From the NCBI RefSeq assembly GCF_000959365.1, contig NZ_CP009556.1, positions 1,302,001 to 1,366,000 on the forward strand: 64,000 nt of DNA. Direction: 5' to 3'. The notes under the pieces were generated by a model. It was not told the origin of the DNA, ran no database searches, and worked only from the letters and a program-made list of their open reading frames with translations. The translations under genes and the position numbers were made by a program. The stretch's first letter is position 1. Every line of letters begins with the position of its first letter. This document shows positions 47,772 through 57,747 of this stretch, in pieces. The DNA comes from Burkholderia oklahomensis C6786. GTDB taxonomy: Bacteria; Pseudomonadota; Gammaproteobacteria; Burkholderiales; Burkholderiaceae.

Positions 47772-49844
47772 ATGCTGAAGAATCTCCTGATCAAGGCCCA
47801 AGCGCGCCCCGAACTGATCGTCCTGTGCCTGATGGTGCTCGTGATCGCGATGCTGATCGTGCCGCTGCCGCCATACGTGCTCGATTTCCTGATCGGCTTC
47901 AACATCGTGACGGCGCTGCTCGTGTTCATGGGCTCGTTCTACATCGTCAACATTCTCGAATTCTCGACGTTTCCGTCGATCCTGCTGATCACGACGCTGT
48001 TCCGGCTCGCGCTGTCGATCAGCACGAGCCGGATGATCCTGCTCACGGCCGACGGCGGCAAAATCATCACGACGTTCGGGCAGTTCGTGATCGGCGACAA
48101 CCTCGTCGTCGGCTTCGTCGTGTTCGTGATCGTGACGATCGTGCAGTTCATCGTGATCACGAAGGGCTCGGAGCGCGTTGCCGAGGTCGCGGCCCGCTTT
48201 TCGCTCGACGCGATGCCCGGCAAGCAGATGAGCATCGACGCGGACCTGCGCGCGGGCGTCATCGACAACGAGGGCGTGAAGGCGCGCCGCTCGGCGCTCG
48301 AGCGCGAGAGCCAGCTTTACGGCTCGTTCGACGGCGCGATGAAATTCATCAAGGGCGATGCGATCGCGAGCATCATCGTGATCTTCGTGAACCTGATCGG
48401 CGGCATCTCGGTTGGCGTGATGCAGCACGGCATGTCGGTGTCCGAAGCGCTCACGACCTACACGATCCTGTCGATCGGCGACGGCCTCGTCGCGCAGATT
48501 CCGGCGCTCCTGATCGCGATCGGCGCGGGCTTCGTCGTCACCCGCGTGAGCGGCTCAGGCAGCAATCTCGGCGCGAGCATCGTCGGGGAGCTGTTCTCGA
48601 ACCCGTTCGTGCTCATCGTCACGGCCGTGCTCGCGCTCGCGATCGGCCTGTTGCCGGGTTTCCCGCTAATCGTCTTCCTGCTGATCGCGCTCGCGCTCGG
48701 CGCGCTGTACGTGCGCCGCGAATGGCGCAAGCCGGGCCAGCCGGCGCGCGAGGGCGGGCTCGTCGGCAAGGTCGCGGGCGCGCTGTCGGGCGGCGGCGCG
48801 GCGAAATCCGCCGACGCCGCCGCGGACGACGTCGACATCGACAAGCTGATTCCGGAGACGGTGCCGCTGATGCTGATGGTGCCCGAGGCGGTGAAGCCGA
48901 TGTTCGAGCAGGAAGGCGTGATCGACGCGTTCAGGCGGCGCGCGTTCGTCGACATGGGGCTGCGCCTGCCCGACATCCGCGTCGCGTATTCGCCGCAGAT
49001 GCACCCGCGCGAGGCGATCGTGCTGATCAACGAAATCCGCGCGGCGACGTTCGCGATCTGCTTCGACCGGCACCGCGTGATCGGCTCGACGCTCGCGCTC
49101 GAAGGGCTGTCCGTCGACGTCGTGCAACTGCCGGACGGCGCGGGCGGCGACGCGTGGTGGGTGCCGGCGTCGCAGACCGACGCGCTCGCGAAGATGGACG
49201 TGCTCACGCGCCCGGCGATCGACGATCTGTACGGGCAGTTTCTCGCGGTGATGCTGAGCAACGTGTCGGAGTTCTTCGGCGTGCAGGAGGCGAAGCGCCT
49301 CCTCGACGACATGGACCGGAAGTATCCGGAGCTCATCAAGGAGAGCTACCGGCACATCTCGGTGCAGCGGATCGCCGAGGTGTTCCAGCGCCTGCTCGCC
49401 GAGAAGATCTCGATCCGCAACATGAAGCTGATTCTCGAATCGCTCGCGCAATGGGGGCCGAAGGAGAAGGACTCGATCCTGCTCGTCGAGCACGTGCGCG
49501 CGGCGCTCGCGCGCTACATATCGAACCGCTTCGCGGCGGGCGGCAAGCTGCGCGCGCTCGTGTTGTCCGCCGAGTTCGAGGACGCGGTCGGCAAGGGCGT
49601 TCGGCAGACGTCGGGCGGCGCGTATCTGAATCTGGAGCCCGCGACGAGCGAGCAGCTGCTCGATCGGCTCGCGCTCGAGCTCGCGCGCGCGGGCTTTTCG
49701 CAGCGCGACATGGTGCTGCTCGCGTCGATGGAAGTCAGGCGTTTCGTCAAGCGGCTGATCGAGAGCCGCTTTCCGGAACTGGAGGTGCTGTCGTTCGGCG
49801 AAGTGGCCGACAGCGTCGCAATCGATGTGTTGAAGACGATCTAA
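47772..49844 (+). CDS. bsaQ: T3SS export gate protein BsaQ (InvA/MxiA type)
   Basis: 690 residues. FlhA/InvA family. About seven membrane segments in the first 330 residues, with conserved FPSILLITTLFRLALSISTSRMIL, RVAEVAARFSLDAMPGKQMSIDADLRAG, and IVGELFSNPF. The C-terminal cytoplasmic domain forms the nonameric ring that receives chaperone-substrate complexes (ISVQRIAEVFQRLLAEKISIRNMKLILESL). Largest export-apparatus component. Confidence 0.96.
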   Translation: MLKNLLIKAQARPELIVLCLMVLVIAMLIVPLPPYVLDFLIGFNIVTALLVFMGSFYIVNILEFSTFPSILLITTLFRLALSISTSRMILLTADGGKIITTFGQFVIGDNLVVGFVVFVIVTIVQFIVITKGSERVAEVAARFSLDAMPGKQMSIDADLRAGVIDNEGVKARRSALERESQLYGSFDGAMKFIKGDAIASIIVIFVNLIGGISVGVMQHGMSVSEALTTYTILSIGDGLVAQIPALLIAIGAGFVVTRVSGSGSNLGASIVGELFSNPFVLIVTAVLALAIGLLPGFPLIVFLLIALALGALYVRREWRKPGQPAREGGLVGKVAGALSGGGAAKSADAAADDVDIDKLIPETVPLMLMVPEAVKPMFEQEGVIDAFRRRAFVDMGLRLPDIRVAYSPQMHPREAIVLINEIRAATFAICFDRHRVIGSTLALEGLSVDVVQLPDGAGGDAWWVPASQTDALAKMDVLTRPAIDDLYGQFLAVMLSNVSEFFGVQEAKRLLDDMDRKYPELIKESYRHISVQRIAEVFQRLLAEKISIRNMKLILESLAQWGPKEKDSILLVEHVRAALARYISNRFAAGGKLRALVLSAEFEDAVGKGVRQTSGGAYLNLEPATSEQLLDRLALELARAGFSQRDMVLLASMEVRRFVKRLIESRFPELEVLSFGEVADSVAIDVLKTI

Positions 49845-49855
49845 GGAGAGAAACG

Positions 49856-50263
49856 ATGAATGTCGATGTTGTCATGCTCGTCAGGCAAAGCATGGAGAAG
49901 ATGGGTTGCGGCAACGCGATCACGGGTGAGCTCGATGCGCACGCGCCGATCTGCATTGCTTTTCATTCGATGCCCGAAATGTTCGTCGAGCGTGAAGACG
50001 AGCACGTGACGATCTGGAGCCGGCTCGACTACTCGGGCGAGAGCCAGCTCGCGCGCTGCGCGTTCGATCTGCTCGCATACCAGATGCCGCGCGGCTCGGA
50101 AGTATTCGCGTCGCGCCGGCCGCTGCTGTCGCTCGTCGACGACGCGCTCATGCTGCACGGCCGCGTCGAGCCGCATTATCTCGCCGACGCCGACCGCTTC
50201 ACCGAGGCGCTCGAGATGTTCTATGCGGACCTGTGCGCGATCAGCGAAATTCTCGCGCGATGA
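49856..50263 (+). CDS. bsaR: T3SS class IB chaperone BsaR (InvB/Spa15 type)
   Basis: 135 residues, acidic. InvB/Spa15 family: [55 protein letters not shown] and [21 protein letters not shown]. Binds several effectors and hands them to the ATPase. ATG has AAGGAGAG before it; the stop overlaps bsaS. Confidence 0.9.
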   Translation: MNVDVVMLVRQSMEKMGCGNAITGELDAHAPICIAFHSMPEMFVEREDEHVTIWSRLDYSGESQLARCAFDLLAYQMPRGSEVFASRRPLLSLVDDALMLHGRVEPHYLADADRFTEALEMFYADLCAISEILAR

Positions 50264-51570
50264 AGGCCGCCGGCGATCCGCTTCGGCTGCTGAGGCGGCG
50301 CGCGCATCCGCGCCGCATCCAGGGGCCGATCATCGAGGCGCCGCTGCCTGACGTCGCGATCGGCGAGCTGTGCACGATCCGCGCGGCGGCGGGCAGCGAC
50401 GCGGCGATCGGTCGCGCGCAGGTGGTCGGCTTTGCGCGCGACACCGCGATTCTGAGCACGCTCGGCAGCACGGCCGGGTTGTCGCGGCAAGTCGTGCTCG
50501 TGCCGACGGGCGAGCGGATGACGATCGACGTGTCGCCGGCGATGCTTGGCGCGGTCGTCGACGCGACGGGCGGCATCGTCGAGACCTTCGGCGCGTCGCA
50601 GCCGGCGCGCGACGCGGCGTCGCGCCGCATGGCGATCGACGCCGCGCCGCCCGATTACGCGGCGCGGCGTTCGATCGACCGTCGGCTCGCGACGGGCGTG
50701 CGCGCGATCGACGGGCTGCTCACGTGCGGCGTCGGCCAGCGCTTCGGTATCTTCGCGGCCGCGGGCTGCGGCAAGACCTCGCTGATGAACATGATGATCG
50801 AGCACGCGGCGGCCGATGTGTACGTGGTCGCGCTGATCGGCGAGCGCGGCCGCGAGGTATCCGAGTTCGTCGAGCGGCTCAGGCGCTCGGGCAGCCGGGA
50901 CCGGACGATCGTCGTGTACGCGACGTCGGACCGTTCGTCGGTGGACCGCTGCAACGCGGCGCTCGTCGCGACGACGATCGCCGAGTACTTCCGCGATCTC
51001 GGCTGCGACGTGATGCTGTTTCTCGACTCGATGACCCGCTACGCACGCGCGCTGCGCGATCTTGCGCTCACGACGGGTGAAGCGCCCGCGCGGCGCGGTT
51101 ATCCGGCATCGGTGTTCGAGCAGTTGCCGCGCCTGCTCGAGCGGCCGGGGCGCACGGACGCGGGCAGCATCACCGCATTCTACACGGTGCTGCTCGAAAA
51201 CGAAGAGGAGCCCGATCCGATCGGCGACGAGATCCGCTCGATCGTCGACGGCCACGTGTACCTGAGCCGGCAGCTCGGCGCGAAGGGGCATTTCCCGGCG
51301 ATCGACGTGCTGAGGAGCGCGAGCCGTCTGTTCGACGAGATCGCCGGCGCGCCGCATCGCGCGCTTGCCAGGCGGTTCCGGCAACACCTCGCGCGCATCG
51401 ACGAGATGCAGGTGTTTCTCGATCTCGGCGAATACCGCCGCGGCGAGAACCCGGAGAACGACGATGCGCTCGACAGGCGTTCCGCGCTCGACGCGTTCCT
51501 GCAGCAGGAGGTCGACGAGGCGTCGGCGTTCGACGACACGCTTGAAAGGATGCGCGAGGTCGCGTCATGA
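50260..51570 (+). CDS. bsaS: T3SS ATPase BsaS (InvC/Spa47 type)
   Basis: 436 residues. FliI/YscN family ATPase that strips chaperones and unfolds substrates. Walker A AAGCGKTS, the ERGREVSEF segment, Walker [14 protein letters not shown], and [26 protein letters not shown] at 50260 overlaps bsaR stop. Length matches InvC (431). Confidence 0.96.
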   Translation: MKAAGDPLRLLRRRAHPRRIQGPIIEAPLPDVAIGELCTIRAAAGSDAAIGRAQVVGFARDTAILSTLGSTAGLSRQVVLVPTGERMTIDVSPAMLGAVVDATGGIVETFGASQPARDAASRRMAIDAAPPDYAARRSIDRRLATGVRAIDGLLTCGVGQRFGIFAAAGCGKTSLMNMMIEHAAADVYVVALIGERGREVSEFVERLRRSGSRDRTIVVYATSDRSSVDRCNAALVATTIAEYFRDLGCDVMLFLDSMTRYARALRDLALTTGEAPARRGYPASVFEQLPRLLERPGRTDAGSITAFYTVLLENEEEPDPIGDEIRSIVDGHVYLSRQLGAKGHFPAIDVLRSASRLFDEIAGAPHRALARRFRQHLARIDEMQVFLDLGEYRRGENPENDDALDRRSALDAFLQQEVDEASAFDDTLERMREVAS

Positions 51571-52031
51571 AGCGGCTCGACGGCGCGCGGCGGCTGCTCG
51601 CAGTGCTCGACCGGCGCGGCGACGTGTTGCGCCGGCAGGCGGCGCGCGAACGCGACGCGCTCGCCGGCCTCGACGCGCGGATTGCCGAGCAGCGCGCCGC
51701 GATCACGTGCCTGCGCGAGCGGCTCGCGGCGAGCGCGCCGCCGAAGCCATACGCGCGCAGCGAGCTGATGCGCGTGCGGGGCAAGCAGGCGGCGATCCGT
51801 TTCGAGATCGCATGCAAGGCGGTCGAAACCGACGATTTGCTCGAGCGCCGGCAGGCGGCCGAGCAGGCGCTGCGCGACAGCCTGGCCGCGGCGATCGCGC
51901 TTGAGCGGCGGCGAAACAAGCATCGCGACTGGCTCGCACGCCGCAGGATCGAAAACGAGCGGCTGCGCGAATCGGCCGCCGATGCGGACATCACGGAAGG
52001 AGCAGGTCATGAGTTCAACCATCAGCATTAG
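51567..52031 (+). CDS. bsaT: T3SS central stalk protein BsaT (InvI/Spa13 type)
   Basis: 154 residues, almost all charged helix ([61 protein letters not shown]), as in FliJ/YscO-type coiled coils that sit in the ATPase. Start overlaps bsaS stop; end overlaps bsaU start by 23 bp. Assigned by position plus coiled coil. Confidence 0.85.
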   Translation: MKRLDGARRLLAVLDRRGDVLRRQAARERDALAGLDARIAEQRAAITCLRERLAASAPPKPYARSELMRVRGKQAAIRFEIACKAVETDDLLERRQAAEQALRDSLAAAIALERRRNKHRDWLARRRIENERLRESAADADITEGAGHEFNHQH

Positions 52032-53223
52032 CGCGCCGATCGCATCGGCCGTCGAGCCCGCGCCGCGCGCGGAGCCGGCGGGCGTCGAGCGGACGACCGA
52101 TTTGCAGCGCGCGTATCGCGAGCAATGCAGCAAGGCGCTCGGCAAGCGCGACAACGGGCGCGACGACGGGAGCGACTGCGACGCCGTCGACGCGGGCTGC
52201 GCGCACGCGAAGAAAAAGGCGAAGCGCAAAGGTGAGCCGCCGGTAGCGGCGGTATGGGCGTGCGTGCCGCATCAGGCGCAGGATCGGGCGATCGCGTTGC
52301 GGTTCGACGATGCGCGGCACGGCGCGGGCGCGCGTGACGCCGGCGTCAAGACGAGCGTCAAGACGGACGGGGAAGCGAGTACGGCGAGCCATGCGAAGAC
52401 GAGCGTCGAGCCGCGCAGCGAGACTGCGATGCGCGATGACTCGACCGCACTCGACGCGGTTCGCGCGAAGCGCACGCGAACGCCGGGTGCTTCGATCGCC
52501 GACGCGCGTGTGTCGCGCACGGACGTCGAGACCGCAGCATCGACTGCATCTGCGCACGCAGCCCGGGCTGCGCACGGGCAATCCGACGGCGTCGCGCGCG
52601 TCACGGCGAGTGGGTCTTCGCAGCATTCCGCGATGGCGACGGCAAAGCCGGCCGCCGTCGCCGCATCGCCGGCGCCGGCGTCATCGCAGGCAACGGCTAC
52701 CGTGACTGAATCGACGCCGGCCGCAACGGCGGCGCGACGTTCGGCTGCCGCCGCGTTGACCGGCGCGATGCGCGAACGCATCGCCGGCGACGATCCCGAC
52801 CGTCCGGTCGACGCGTCGACCGCCGGATTCCAGCGGCCCCTGCCGCCGCAGGTGTTGATACACGCCGCCGAGCCTCCCGCTCGCGCGCACGATCCGTCAC
52901 GCGCCGCGCGCCAACGCACGCAGGCCGGCGCGGCGCAAGCGGATGCGCGCGACATCCGCGAAACGCAGGGCACGCAGGTGCGCTACAGCTTCAACTCGTG
53001 GGACGGGCGGCCCGCCGTCGAACTGCGTTTCGATCCCGGCGGCGCGCCGCGCGTCGTCAATGCGCAGCCGAGCCACGAGCGCGTGCAACGCGCAATGGAG
53101 CACGGCGTCGATCGCTTGACGCCCGGATGGACCGTCGAATTCGACCGACAGCGCGCGGACGACGACGGCGGCCGTTCGCCGTGGCGTCGCGCGCGGCAGG
53201 AACCGGAGGAGGACGAGCGATGA
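52009..53223 (+). CDS. bsaU: T3SS needle-length/switch protein BsaU (InvJ/Spa32 type)
   Basis: 404 residues, secreted molecular ruler. Residues ~50-300 are Ala/Thr/Ser/Arg-rich and disordered; the conserved C-terminal substrate-switch part is YSFNSWDGRPAVELRFDPGG and LTPGWTVEF. ATG at 52009 follows GAAGGAGCAG. Identification is mainly by position between bsaT and bsaV. The middle is likely to vary in length between strains. Confidence 0.82.
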   Translation: MSSTISISAPIASAVEPAPRAEPAGVERTTDLQRAYREQCSKALGKRDNGRDDGSDCDAVDAGCAHAKKKAKRKGEPPVAAVWACVPHQAQDRAIALRFDDARHGAGARDAGVKTSVKTDGEASTASHAKTSVEPRSETAMRDDSTALDAVRAKRTRTPGASIADARVSRTDVETAASTASAHAARAAHGQSDGVARVTASGSSQHSAMATAKPAAVAASPAPASSQATATVTESTPAATAARRSAAAALTGAMRERIAGDDPDRPVDASTAGFQRPLPPQVLIHAAEPPARAHDPSRAARQRTQAGAAQADARDIRETQGTQVRYSFNSWDGRPAVELRFDPGGAPRVVNAQPSHERVQRAMEHGVDRLTPGWTVEFDRQRADDDGGRSPWRRARQEPEEDER

Positions 53224-54182
53224 GCGCGCGCTACCCGCTGTTGCGGCGCGTCGCGCCCGCCGAACTGCCGCTGTACCGGAGCGCGCAAACGCTGCGTGCG
53301 GCGGGCGAGTACGCGACGCTGCGCACGATCGCGCCGCCGCCTGGCTATGCAGCGCTGCGCGCGACCTGGCGAGGCGTCGAGCACGAAGGCTGGATCGACG
53401 TCGACGATCTGATGCGCCGCCGCTACCCGGCGCTCGGCGCGCTCGCGTGGCGTGCGTTCGACAAGCGGTATGCGCTCGACCTGCTGAGCGGGCAGGACGC
53501 CGCAGCCGAGCTGCCCGCGCCGCCGGGCGGCTGGGCCCACGTGCGGCTCGTCGATCTCGTCGAGCGCGAGTTGCCCGCCGAGCCGCTGCTGTGCTTCGAC
53601 GCGCCGGGCCGCGCGCGCGCGCTGTTCCGCGCGTTTCCGGACGAAGCGCCCGCGACGCGCGCCGTCGCGGACGTCGGTGCGGTGCCGCTCGTAATGCGCT
53701 TCGCGATCGGCACGGCGCGCCTGCCGCTCGCACTGCTGCCCGCCGTCGCGCCGGGCGACGTGCTGCTCGTTCGCACGCCGCGCAACGTGGTCAGGATCGG
53801 CGCGCACGCGCTGTGTGAATTTTGCTGGGAAGGAGAGAACATCATGTTGAACGAACCACTGTCCGAAGACGCCATCGACGATCTGCACGACGAACGAGCG
53901 GCTGCGGAGGCGCCGCAGGACGCGCCGCCGCCGACTTTCGACATCGATGCGCTGCCCGTCACGCTGGAGTTCGTGCTGCAGGACGAGCGCGTGACGGTCG
54001 CGCAACTCGCGAGCTGCCATCCGGGCCTGGTGCTGCCGGTGCGCGGCGCGCCGGGCGAGGTGACGATTCGCGCGAATGGCCGGCCATTCGGCTGCGGCGA
54101 GCTGATCCAGGTCGGCGAGCAGCTCGCGGTCGAGGTGAAGGCGCTCTGGTTCGCGAAGCCGGCGGCACACGATGGCGAATAA
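53220..54182 (+). CDS. bsaV: T3SS sorting-platform protein BsaV (SpaO/Spa33 type)
   Basis: 320 residues. SpaO/YscQ/FliN family, forming the cytoplasmic pods. The N-terminal part is weakly conserved (RYPLLRRVAPAELPLYR); the first SPOA-like region is MRFAIGTARLPLALLPAVAPGDVLLV; the C-terminal SPOA domain is LPVTLEFVLQDERVTVAQLASCHPGLVLPV. A strong internal start at 53844 would give a separate C-terminal product. Start overlaps bsaU stop; end overlaps bsaW by 11 bp. Confidence 0.9.
   Translation: MSARYPLLRRVAPAELPLYRSAQTLRAAGEYATLRTIAPPPGYAALRATWRGVEHEGWIDVDDLMRRRYPALGALAWRAFDKRYALDLLSGQDAAAELPAPPGGWAHVRLVDLVERELPAEPLLCFDAPGRARALFRAFPDEAPATRAVADVGAVPLVMRFAIGTARLPLALLPAVAPGDVLLVRTPRNVVRIGAHALCEFCWEGENIMLNEPLSEDAIDDLHDERAAAEAPQDAPPPTFDIDALPVTLEFVLQDERVTVAQLASCHPGLVLPVRGAPGEVTIRANGRPFGCGELIQVGEQLAVEVKALWFAKPAAHDGE
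53829..53846 (+). promoter_or_regulatory. Internal ribosome site and start codon within bsaV
   Basis: GAAGGAGAGAACATCATG: a near-perfect Shine-Dalgarno 6-7 bp before an in-frame ATG at 53844. Translation from here gives a 112-residue protein holding only the C-terminal SPOA domain, like the short SpaO, Spa33 and YscQ products known to be needed for secretion. Confidence 0.75.
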
Positions 54183-54861
54183 CGAAATCGCGCTGATCGT
54201 TCTGCTGACGGCGGCGACGCTCGTGCCGTTCGTCGTCGCGGCGGGCTCGTGCTTCATCAAGTTCTCGATCGTGCTCGTGCTCGTGCGCAACGCGCTCGGC
54301 ATCCAGCAGGTGCCGTCGAATCTCGCGCTCAACAGCATCGCGCTCATCATGTCACTGTTCGTGATGATGCCCGTCGCGCAGAGCGCTTACCGATATCTGC
54401 AGCACCATCCGCTCGACGTGATGAACGGCACGTCGGTCAACGATTTCATCGACGGCGGCCTCGGCGATTACAAGCGCTATCTGACGCGCTATTCGGACCC
54501 GGAGCTCGTCCGATTCTTCGAGCGCGCGCAAGCCTCGCGCCTGAAGGGCGACGACGCGGATGCGGCGGATGCGGACGTAGCCGGCGACGAGCCCGACGGT
54601 TTCGACAACTCGCTGTTCACACTGCTGCCGGCGTACGCGCTTACCGAGATCAAGAGCGCGTTCAAGATCGGCTTCTATCTGTACCTGCCGTTCCTCGTCG
54701 TCGACATGGTGGTATCGAGCGTGCTGCTCGCGCTCGGGATGATGATGATGAGCCCGGTGACGATCTCGGTGCCGATCAAGCTGATCCTGTTCGTCGCGAT
54801 GGACGGCTGGACGCTGATCAGCAAGGGCTTGATCGAGCAGTACCTGAACCTGATGAAGTAG
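54172..54861 (+). CDS. bsaW: T3SS export gate protein BsaW (SpaP/Spa24 type)
   Basis: 229 residues. FliP/SpaP family: LIVLLTAATLVPFVVAAGSCFIKFSIVLVLVRNALGIQQVPSNLALN, then the two C-terminal helices with the family signature AFKIGFYLYLPFLVVDMVVSSVLLALGMMMMSP. Pentameric part of the export gate. Overlaps bsaV by 11 bp. Confidence 0.96.
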   Translation: MANNEIALIVLLTAATLVPFVVAAGSCFIKFSIVLVLVRNALGIQQVPSNLALNSIALIMSLFVMMPVAQSAYRYLQHHPLDVMNGTSVNDFIDGGLGDYKRYLTRYSDPELVRFFERAQASRLKGDDADAADADVAGDEPDGFDNSLFTLLPAYALTEIKSAFKIGFYLYLPFLVVDMVVSSVLLALGMMMMSPVTISVPIKLILFVAMDGWTLISKGLIEQYLNLMK

Positions 54862-54895
54862 CCGCGCCGCGGCACGTTTTTTAGGAAGACAAACG

Positions 54896-55150
54896 ATGGC
54901 TGAACTCACGTACGCGGGCAACAAGGCGATTCTGCTCGTGATCCTGCTGTGCGCGGCGCCCGTCGCGGTCGCGACCGTCGTGGGCCTCGCGATCGGCCTG
55001 TTCCAGACGGTCACGCAACTGCAGGAGCAGACGCTGCCGTTCGGCCTGAAGATGCTCGCGGTGTTCGGCTGCCTGATGATGCTGTCCGGATGGTTCGGCG
55101 GCAAGCTGCTCGCGTTCGCGACCGAGATGCTGTCGATCGGCCTTCGCTGA
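54896..55150 (+). CDS. bsaX: T3SS export gate protein BsaX (SpaQ/Spa9 type)
   Basis: 84 residues, two membrane hairpin helices (AILLVILLCAAPVAVATVVGLAIGLFQTVTQLQEQTLPFG; MMLSGWFGGKLLAFATEML). FliQ/SpaQ family. 34 bp after bsaW with a TTTAGGAAG ribosome site. Confidence 0.95.
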   Translation: MAELTYAGNKAILLVILLCAAPVAVATVVGLAIGLFQTVTQLQEQTLPFGLKMLAVFGCLMMLSGWFGGKLLAFATEMLSIGLR

Positions 55151-55170
55151 GCCGCGTCACGCCGAGCGAC

Positions 55171-55923
55171 ATGATGAATGTCTCGATGGACGCGTTCTAC
55201 CAGCACATCGGCGCGATCGCGATCGCGTATGCGCGGATCGCGCCGGTGTTCTATCTGCTGCCGTTCCTGAACGACCGGACAATCGTCAACGGGGTCGTGA
55301 AGAACACGATCGTGTTCGCCGTCATCCTCGGGCTGTGGCCGAGCTTCGCGCATCCGCAAGGCGGCGCGCTCTTCGGCGTCGCGCTGACGGAAGTGGCGGC
55401 GGGCCTCGTGCTCGGCGTCGCGCTGTCGCTGCCGTTCTGGGTCGCGACTGTAGTCGGCGAGCTGATCGACAACCAGCGCGGCGCGACCATCAGCGATTCG
55501 ATCGATCCGGCCACGGGCGTCGAGGCATCGGCGTTCGCGCCGTTCGTGAGCTTGTTCTACGCGGCCGCGTTCCTGCAGCAGGGCGGCATGCTGACGATCG
55601 CCGGCGCACTCGAATCGAGCTATGCGACGGTGCCGACGGGCGCGCTGTTCGACGTCGATCTGCTGCGCGTCGGCGCGCTGCTGACCGATCTCGTCGCGCA
55701 CGGGCTCGCGCTCGCCGCGCCCGTGCTGATCGTGATGTTCCTGACCGATGCGCTGCTCGGGCTCTTCTCGCGCTTCTGTCCGCAGGTCAACGCGTTCTCG
55801 CTGTCGCTGACGGTCAAGAGCCTCGTCGCGTTCGCCGTGTTCCATCTGTATTTCGTGTATGCGGCGCCGCACGAGCTGACGGCGCTGCTGCACGCGCATC
55901 CCTTCAGCAGCCTGGTGAAGTGA
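55171..55923 (+). CDS. bsaY: T3SS export gate protein BsaY (SpaR/Spa29 type)
   Basis: 250 residues, about six membrane segments. FliR/SpaR family: IAYARIAPVFYLLPFLNDR, LPFWVATVVGELIDNQRGATISDSIDPATG, and PVLIVMFLTDALLGLFSRFCPQVNAFSLSLTVKSLV. Start at 55171 (or 55174). Ends 3 bp before bsaZ. Confidence 0.95.
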   Translation: MMNVSMDAFYQHIGAIAIAYARIAPVFYLLPFLNDRTIVNGVVKNTIVFAVILGLWPSFAHPQGGALFGVALTEVAAGLVLGVALSLPFWVATVVGELIDNQRGATISDSIDPATGVEASAFAPFVSLFYAAAFLQQGGMLTIAGALESSYATVPTGALFDVDLLRVGALLTDLVAHGLALAAPVLIVMFLTDALLGLFSRFCPQVNAFSLSLTVKSLVAFAVFHLYFVYAAPHELTALLHAHPFSSLVK

Positions 55924-55926
55924 GCG

Positions 55927-57051
55927 ATGGCTGAGAAAACCGAAAAGCCGACCGCGAAAAAGCTGCGTGACGCGGCGAAGAAAGGTCAGACGTTCAAGTC
56001 GAGGGACATCGTCGCGCTCGTCGTGATCGCGGCGGGCGCGTCGTCCGCGGCCGCGGTCGTCGATCTGACGCGCGTCGCCGCCGAATTCGTGCGGATCGCG
56101 TCGACGGGCGCGCAGCCGAATCCGGGCGCGTACGCGTTCGCGTGGGCGAAGCTGTTCCTGCGGATCGCCGCGCCGTTCGTGCTGATCTGCGCGGTCGCGG
56201 GCGCGCTGCCGTCGCTCGTGCAAAGCCGCTTCACGCTCGCGGTCGAAGCGATTCGTTTCGATCTCACGGCGCTTGATCCGGTCAAGGGGATGAAGCGGCT
56301 CTTCAGCTGGCGCTCGGTGAAGGAGGCAGTGAAAGCGCTCCTGTACGTCGCCGTGCTCGTGATCGCGGTGCGCATGTTCGCCGATCTCTACCACCACGAC
56401 GTCTTCGGGCTGTTCCGCGCGCGGCCGGCGCTGCTCGGCCACATGTGGATCGTGCTGACGATCCGGCTCGTGCTGCTGTTCCTGCTGTGCGCGCTGCCCG
56501 TGCTGATCGTCGACGCCGCCGTCGAGTACTTCCTGTACCACCGCCAGCTGAAGATGGACAAGCACGAAGTGAAGCAGGAATACAAGGAGAGCGAGGGCAA
56601 TCACGAGATCAAGAGCAAGCGGCGCGAGATCCATCAGGAGCTGCTGTCGGAGGAGATCAAGGCGAATGTCGAGCAGTCCGATTTCATCGTCGCGAATCCG
56701 ACCCACATCGCGATCGGCATCTACGTGAATCCGGACATCGTGCCGATTCCGTTCGTCTCGGTGCGCGAGACCAACGCGCGCGCGCTCGCCGTCATTCGGC
56801 ACGCCGAGGCGTGCGGCGTGCCCGTCGTGCGCAACGTCGCGCTCGCGCGCTCGATCTATCGCAACTCGCCGCGCCGCTACAGCTTCGTGAATCAAGACGA
56901 CATCGACGGTGTGATGCGCGTGCTGATCTGGCTCAAGGAGGTCGAGGCGGCCAATCGCGGCGGGCCGCTGCCGCCACCCGAGACGGAGCCGGTGCCGGAC
57001 GCGCCAGGCGGCGAAGATGCATCCGTCTCGACAGGCGATCGAAACGCTTGA
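55927..57051 (+). CDS. bsaZ: T3SS substrate-specificity switch protein BsaZ (SpaS/Spa40 type)
   Basis: 374 residues. FlhB/SpaS family: start MAEKTEKPTAKKLRDAAKKGQ, four membrane segments, then a cytoplasmic domain with the autocleavage motif NPTH at residues 257-260 (FIVANPTHIAIGIYV). Cleavage there switches export from needle parts to translocators. C-terminal tail is Pro/Glu-rich. Last gene of the bsa export block. Confidence 0.96.
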   Translation: MAEKTEKPTAKKLRDAAKKGQTFKSRDIVALVVIAAGASSAAAVVDLTRVAAEFVRIASTGAQPNPGAYAFAWAKLFLRIAAPFVLICAVAGALPSLVQSRFTLAVEAIRFDLTALDPVKGMKRLFSWRSVKEAVKALLYVAVLVIAVRMFADLYHHDVFGLFRARPALLGHMWIVLTIRLVLLFLLCALPVLIVDAAVEYFLYHRQLKMDKHEVKQEYKESEGNHEIKSKRREIHQELLSEEIKANVEQSDFIVANPTHIAIGIYVNPDIVPIPFVSVRETNARALAVIRHAEACGVPVVRNVALARSIYRNSPRRYSFVNQDDIDGVMRVLIWLKEVEAANRGGPLPPPETEPVPDAPGGEDASVSTGDRNA

Positions 57052-57178
57052 CAACCCGAAAAGACAGCTTTGTGAAATTCTCTTGAGCGAACGGCGCGTA
57101 ACGTAGCAACTGTCATTCGACGGCACCGCGACGCGCGCCGACATCCATGTGACTGAAACAATCGAACGAGGTGACGGC

Positions 57179-57700
57179 ATGACGCAACGCGACGTGAACA
57201 TAGACGACATCGAAGCCGACGAGATGGCGGCGGCGCTGCTGGACGCGGTCCAGAACGGCGCGACGCTGAAGGATCTGCATCAGGTCCCACAGGACCTGAT
57301 GGACGGCATCTATGCGTTCGCTTACCGCTTCTATGAGCAGGGGCGGCTCGACGACGCGGAGGTGTTCTTCCGCTTTTTGTGCATCTACGACTTCTATAAC
57401 GCCGAATACGCGATGGGGCTCGCGGCGGTGTGCCAGTTGAAGAAGGAATACGCGCGGGCGATCGATCTGTACGCGCTCGCGTATTCGCTGTCGAAGGACG
57501 ACTACCGGCCGATGTTCCATACCGGCCAATGTCATCTGCTGATGGGCAAGGCGCCGCTCGCGCGGCGCTGCTTCGGCATTGTCGTCGAGCGCTCGCGCGA
57601 CGAGCGCCTCGCGCAGAAGGCGCAGTCCTATCTCGACGGGCTTGACGAAGTGAGGGCCGGCGCGGATGCCGCGCCGGCGTCGACCGGGAACGACCTATAG
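57179..57700 (+). CDS. bicA: Translocator chaperone and coactivator BicA (SicA/IpgC type)
   Basis: 173 residues. Class II TPR chaperone: DLMDGIYAFAYRFYEQGRLDDAEVFFRFLCIYDFYNAEYAMGLAAVCQLKKEYARAIDLYALAYSL and FHTGQCHLLMGKAPLARRCF. Keeps BipB and BipC soluble and, in B. pseudomallei, acts with BsaN on promoters. ATG at 57179 with GAGG upstream. The 127-bp gap after bsaZ probably holds its own promoter. Confidence 0.94.
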   Translation: MTQRDVNIDDIEADEMAAALLDAVQNGATLKDLHQVPQDLMDGIYAFAYRFYEQGRLDDAEVFFRFLCIYDFYNAEYAMGLAAVCQLKKEYARAIDLYALAYSLSKDDYRPMFHTGQCHLLMGKAPLARRCFGIVVERSRDERLAQKAQSYLDGLDEVRAGADAAPASTGNDL

Positions 57701-57747
57701 GGGTCGTGGCCCTATGTAACAGACCTTAGCCAATAGGAGCTGATCGT

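Noticed and set aside
47327..50263. A very long plus-strand frame across bsaP-bsaQ ending in BsaR sequence
   Set aside because: Only the last 135 codons are real (bsaR from 49856). The rest is the wrong frame of bsaQ with Arg/Ala-rich composition.
54352..57210. A 950-codon minus-strand frame opposite bsaW-bsaZ
   Set aside because: Antisense shadow of four clearly recognised export-gate genes.
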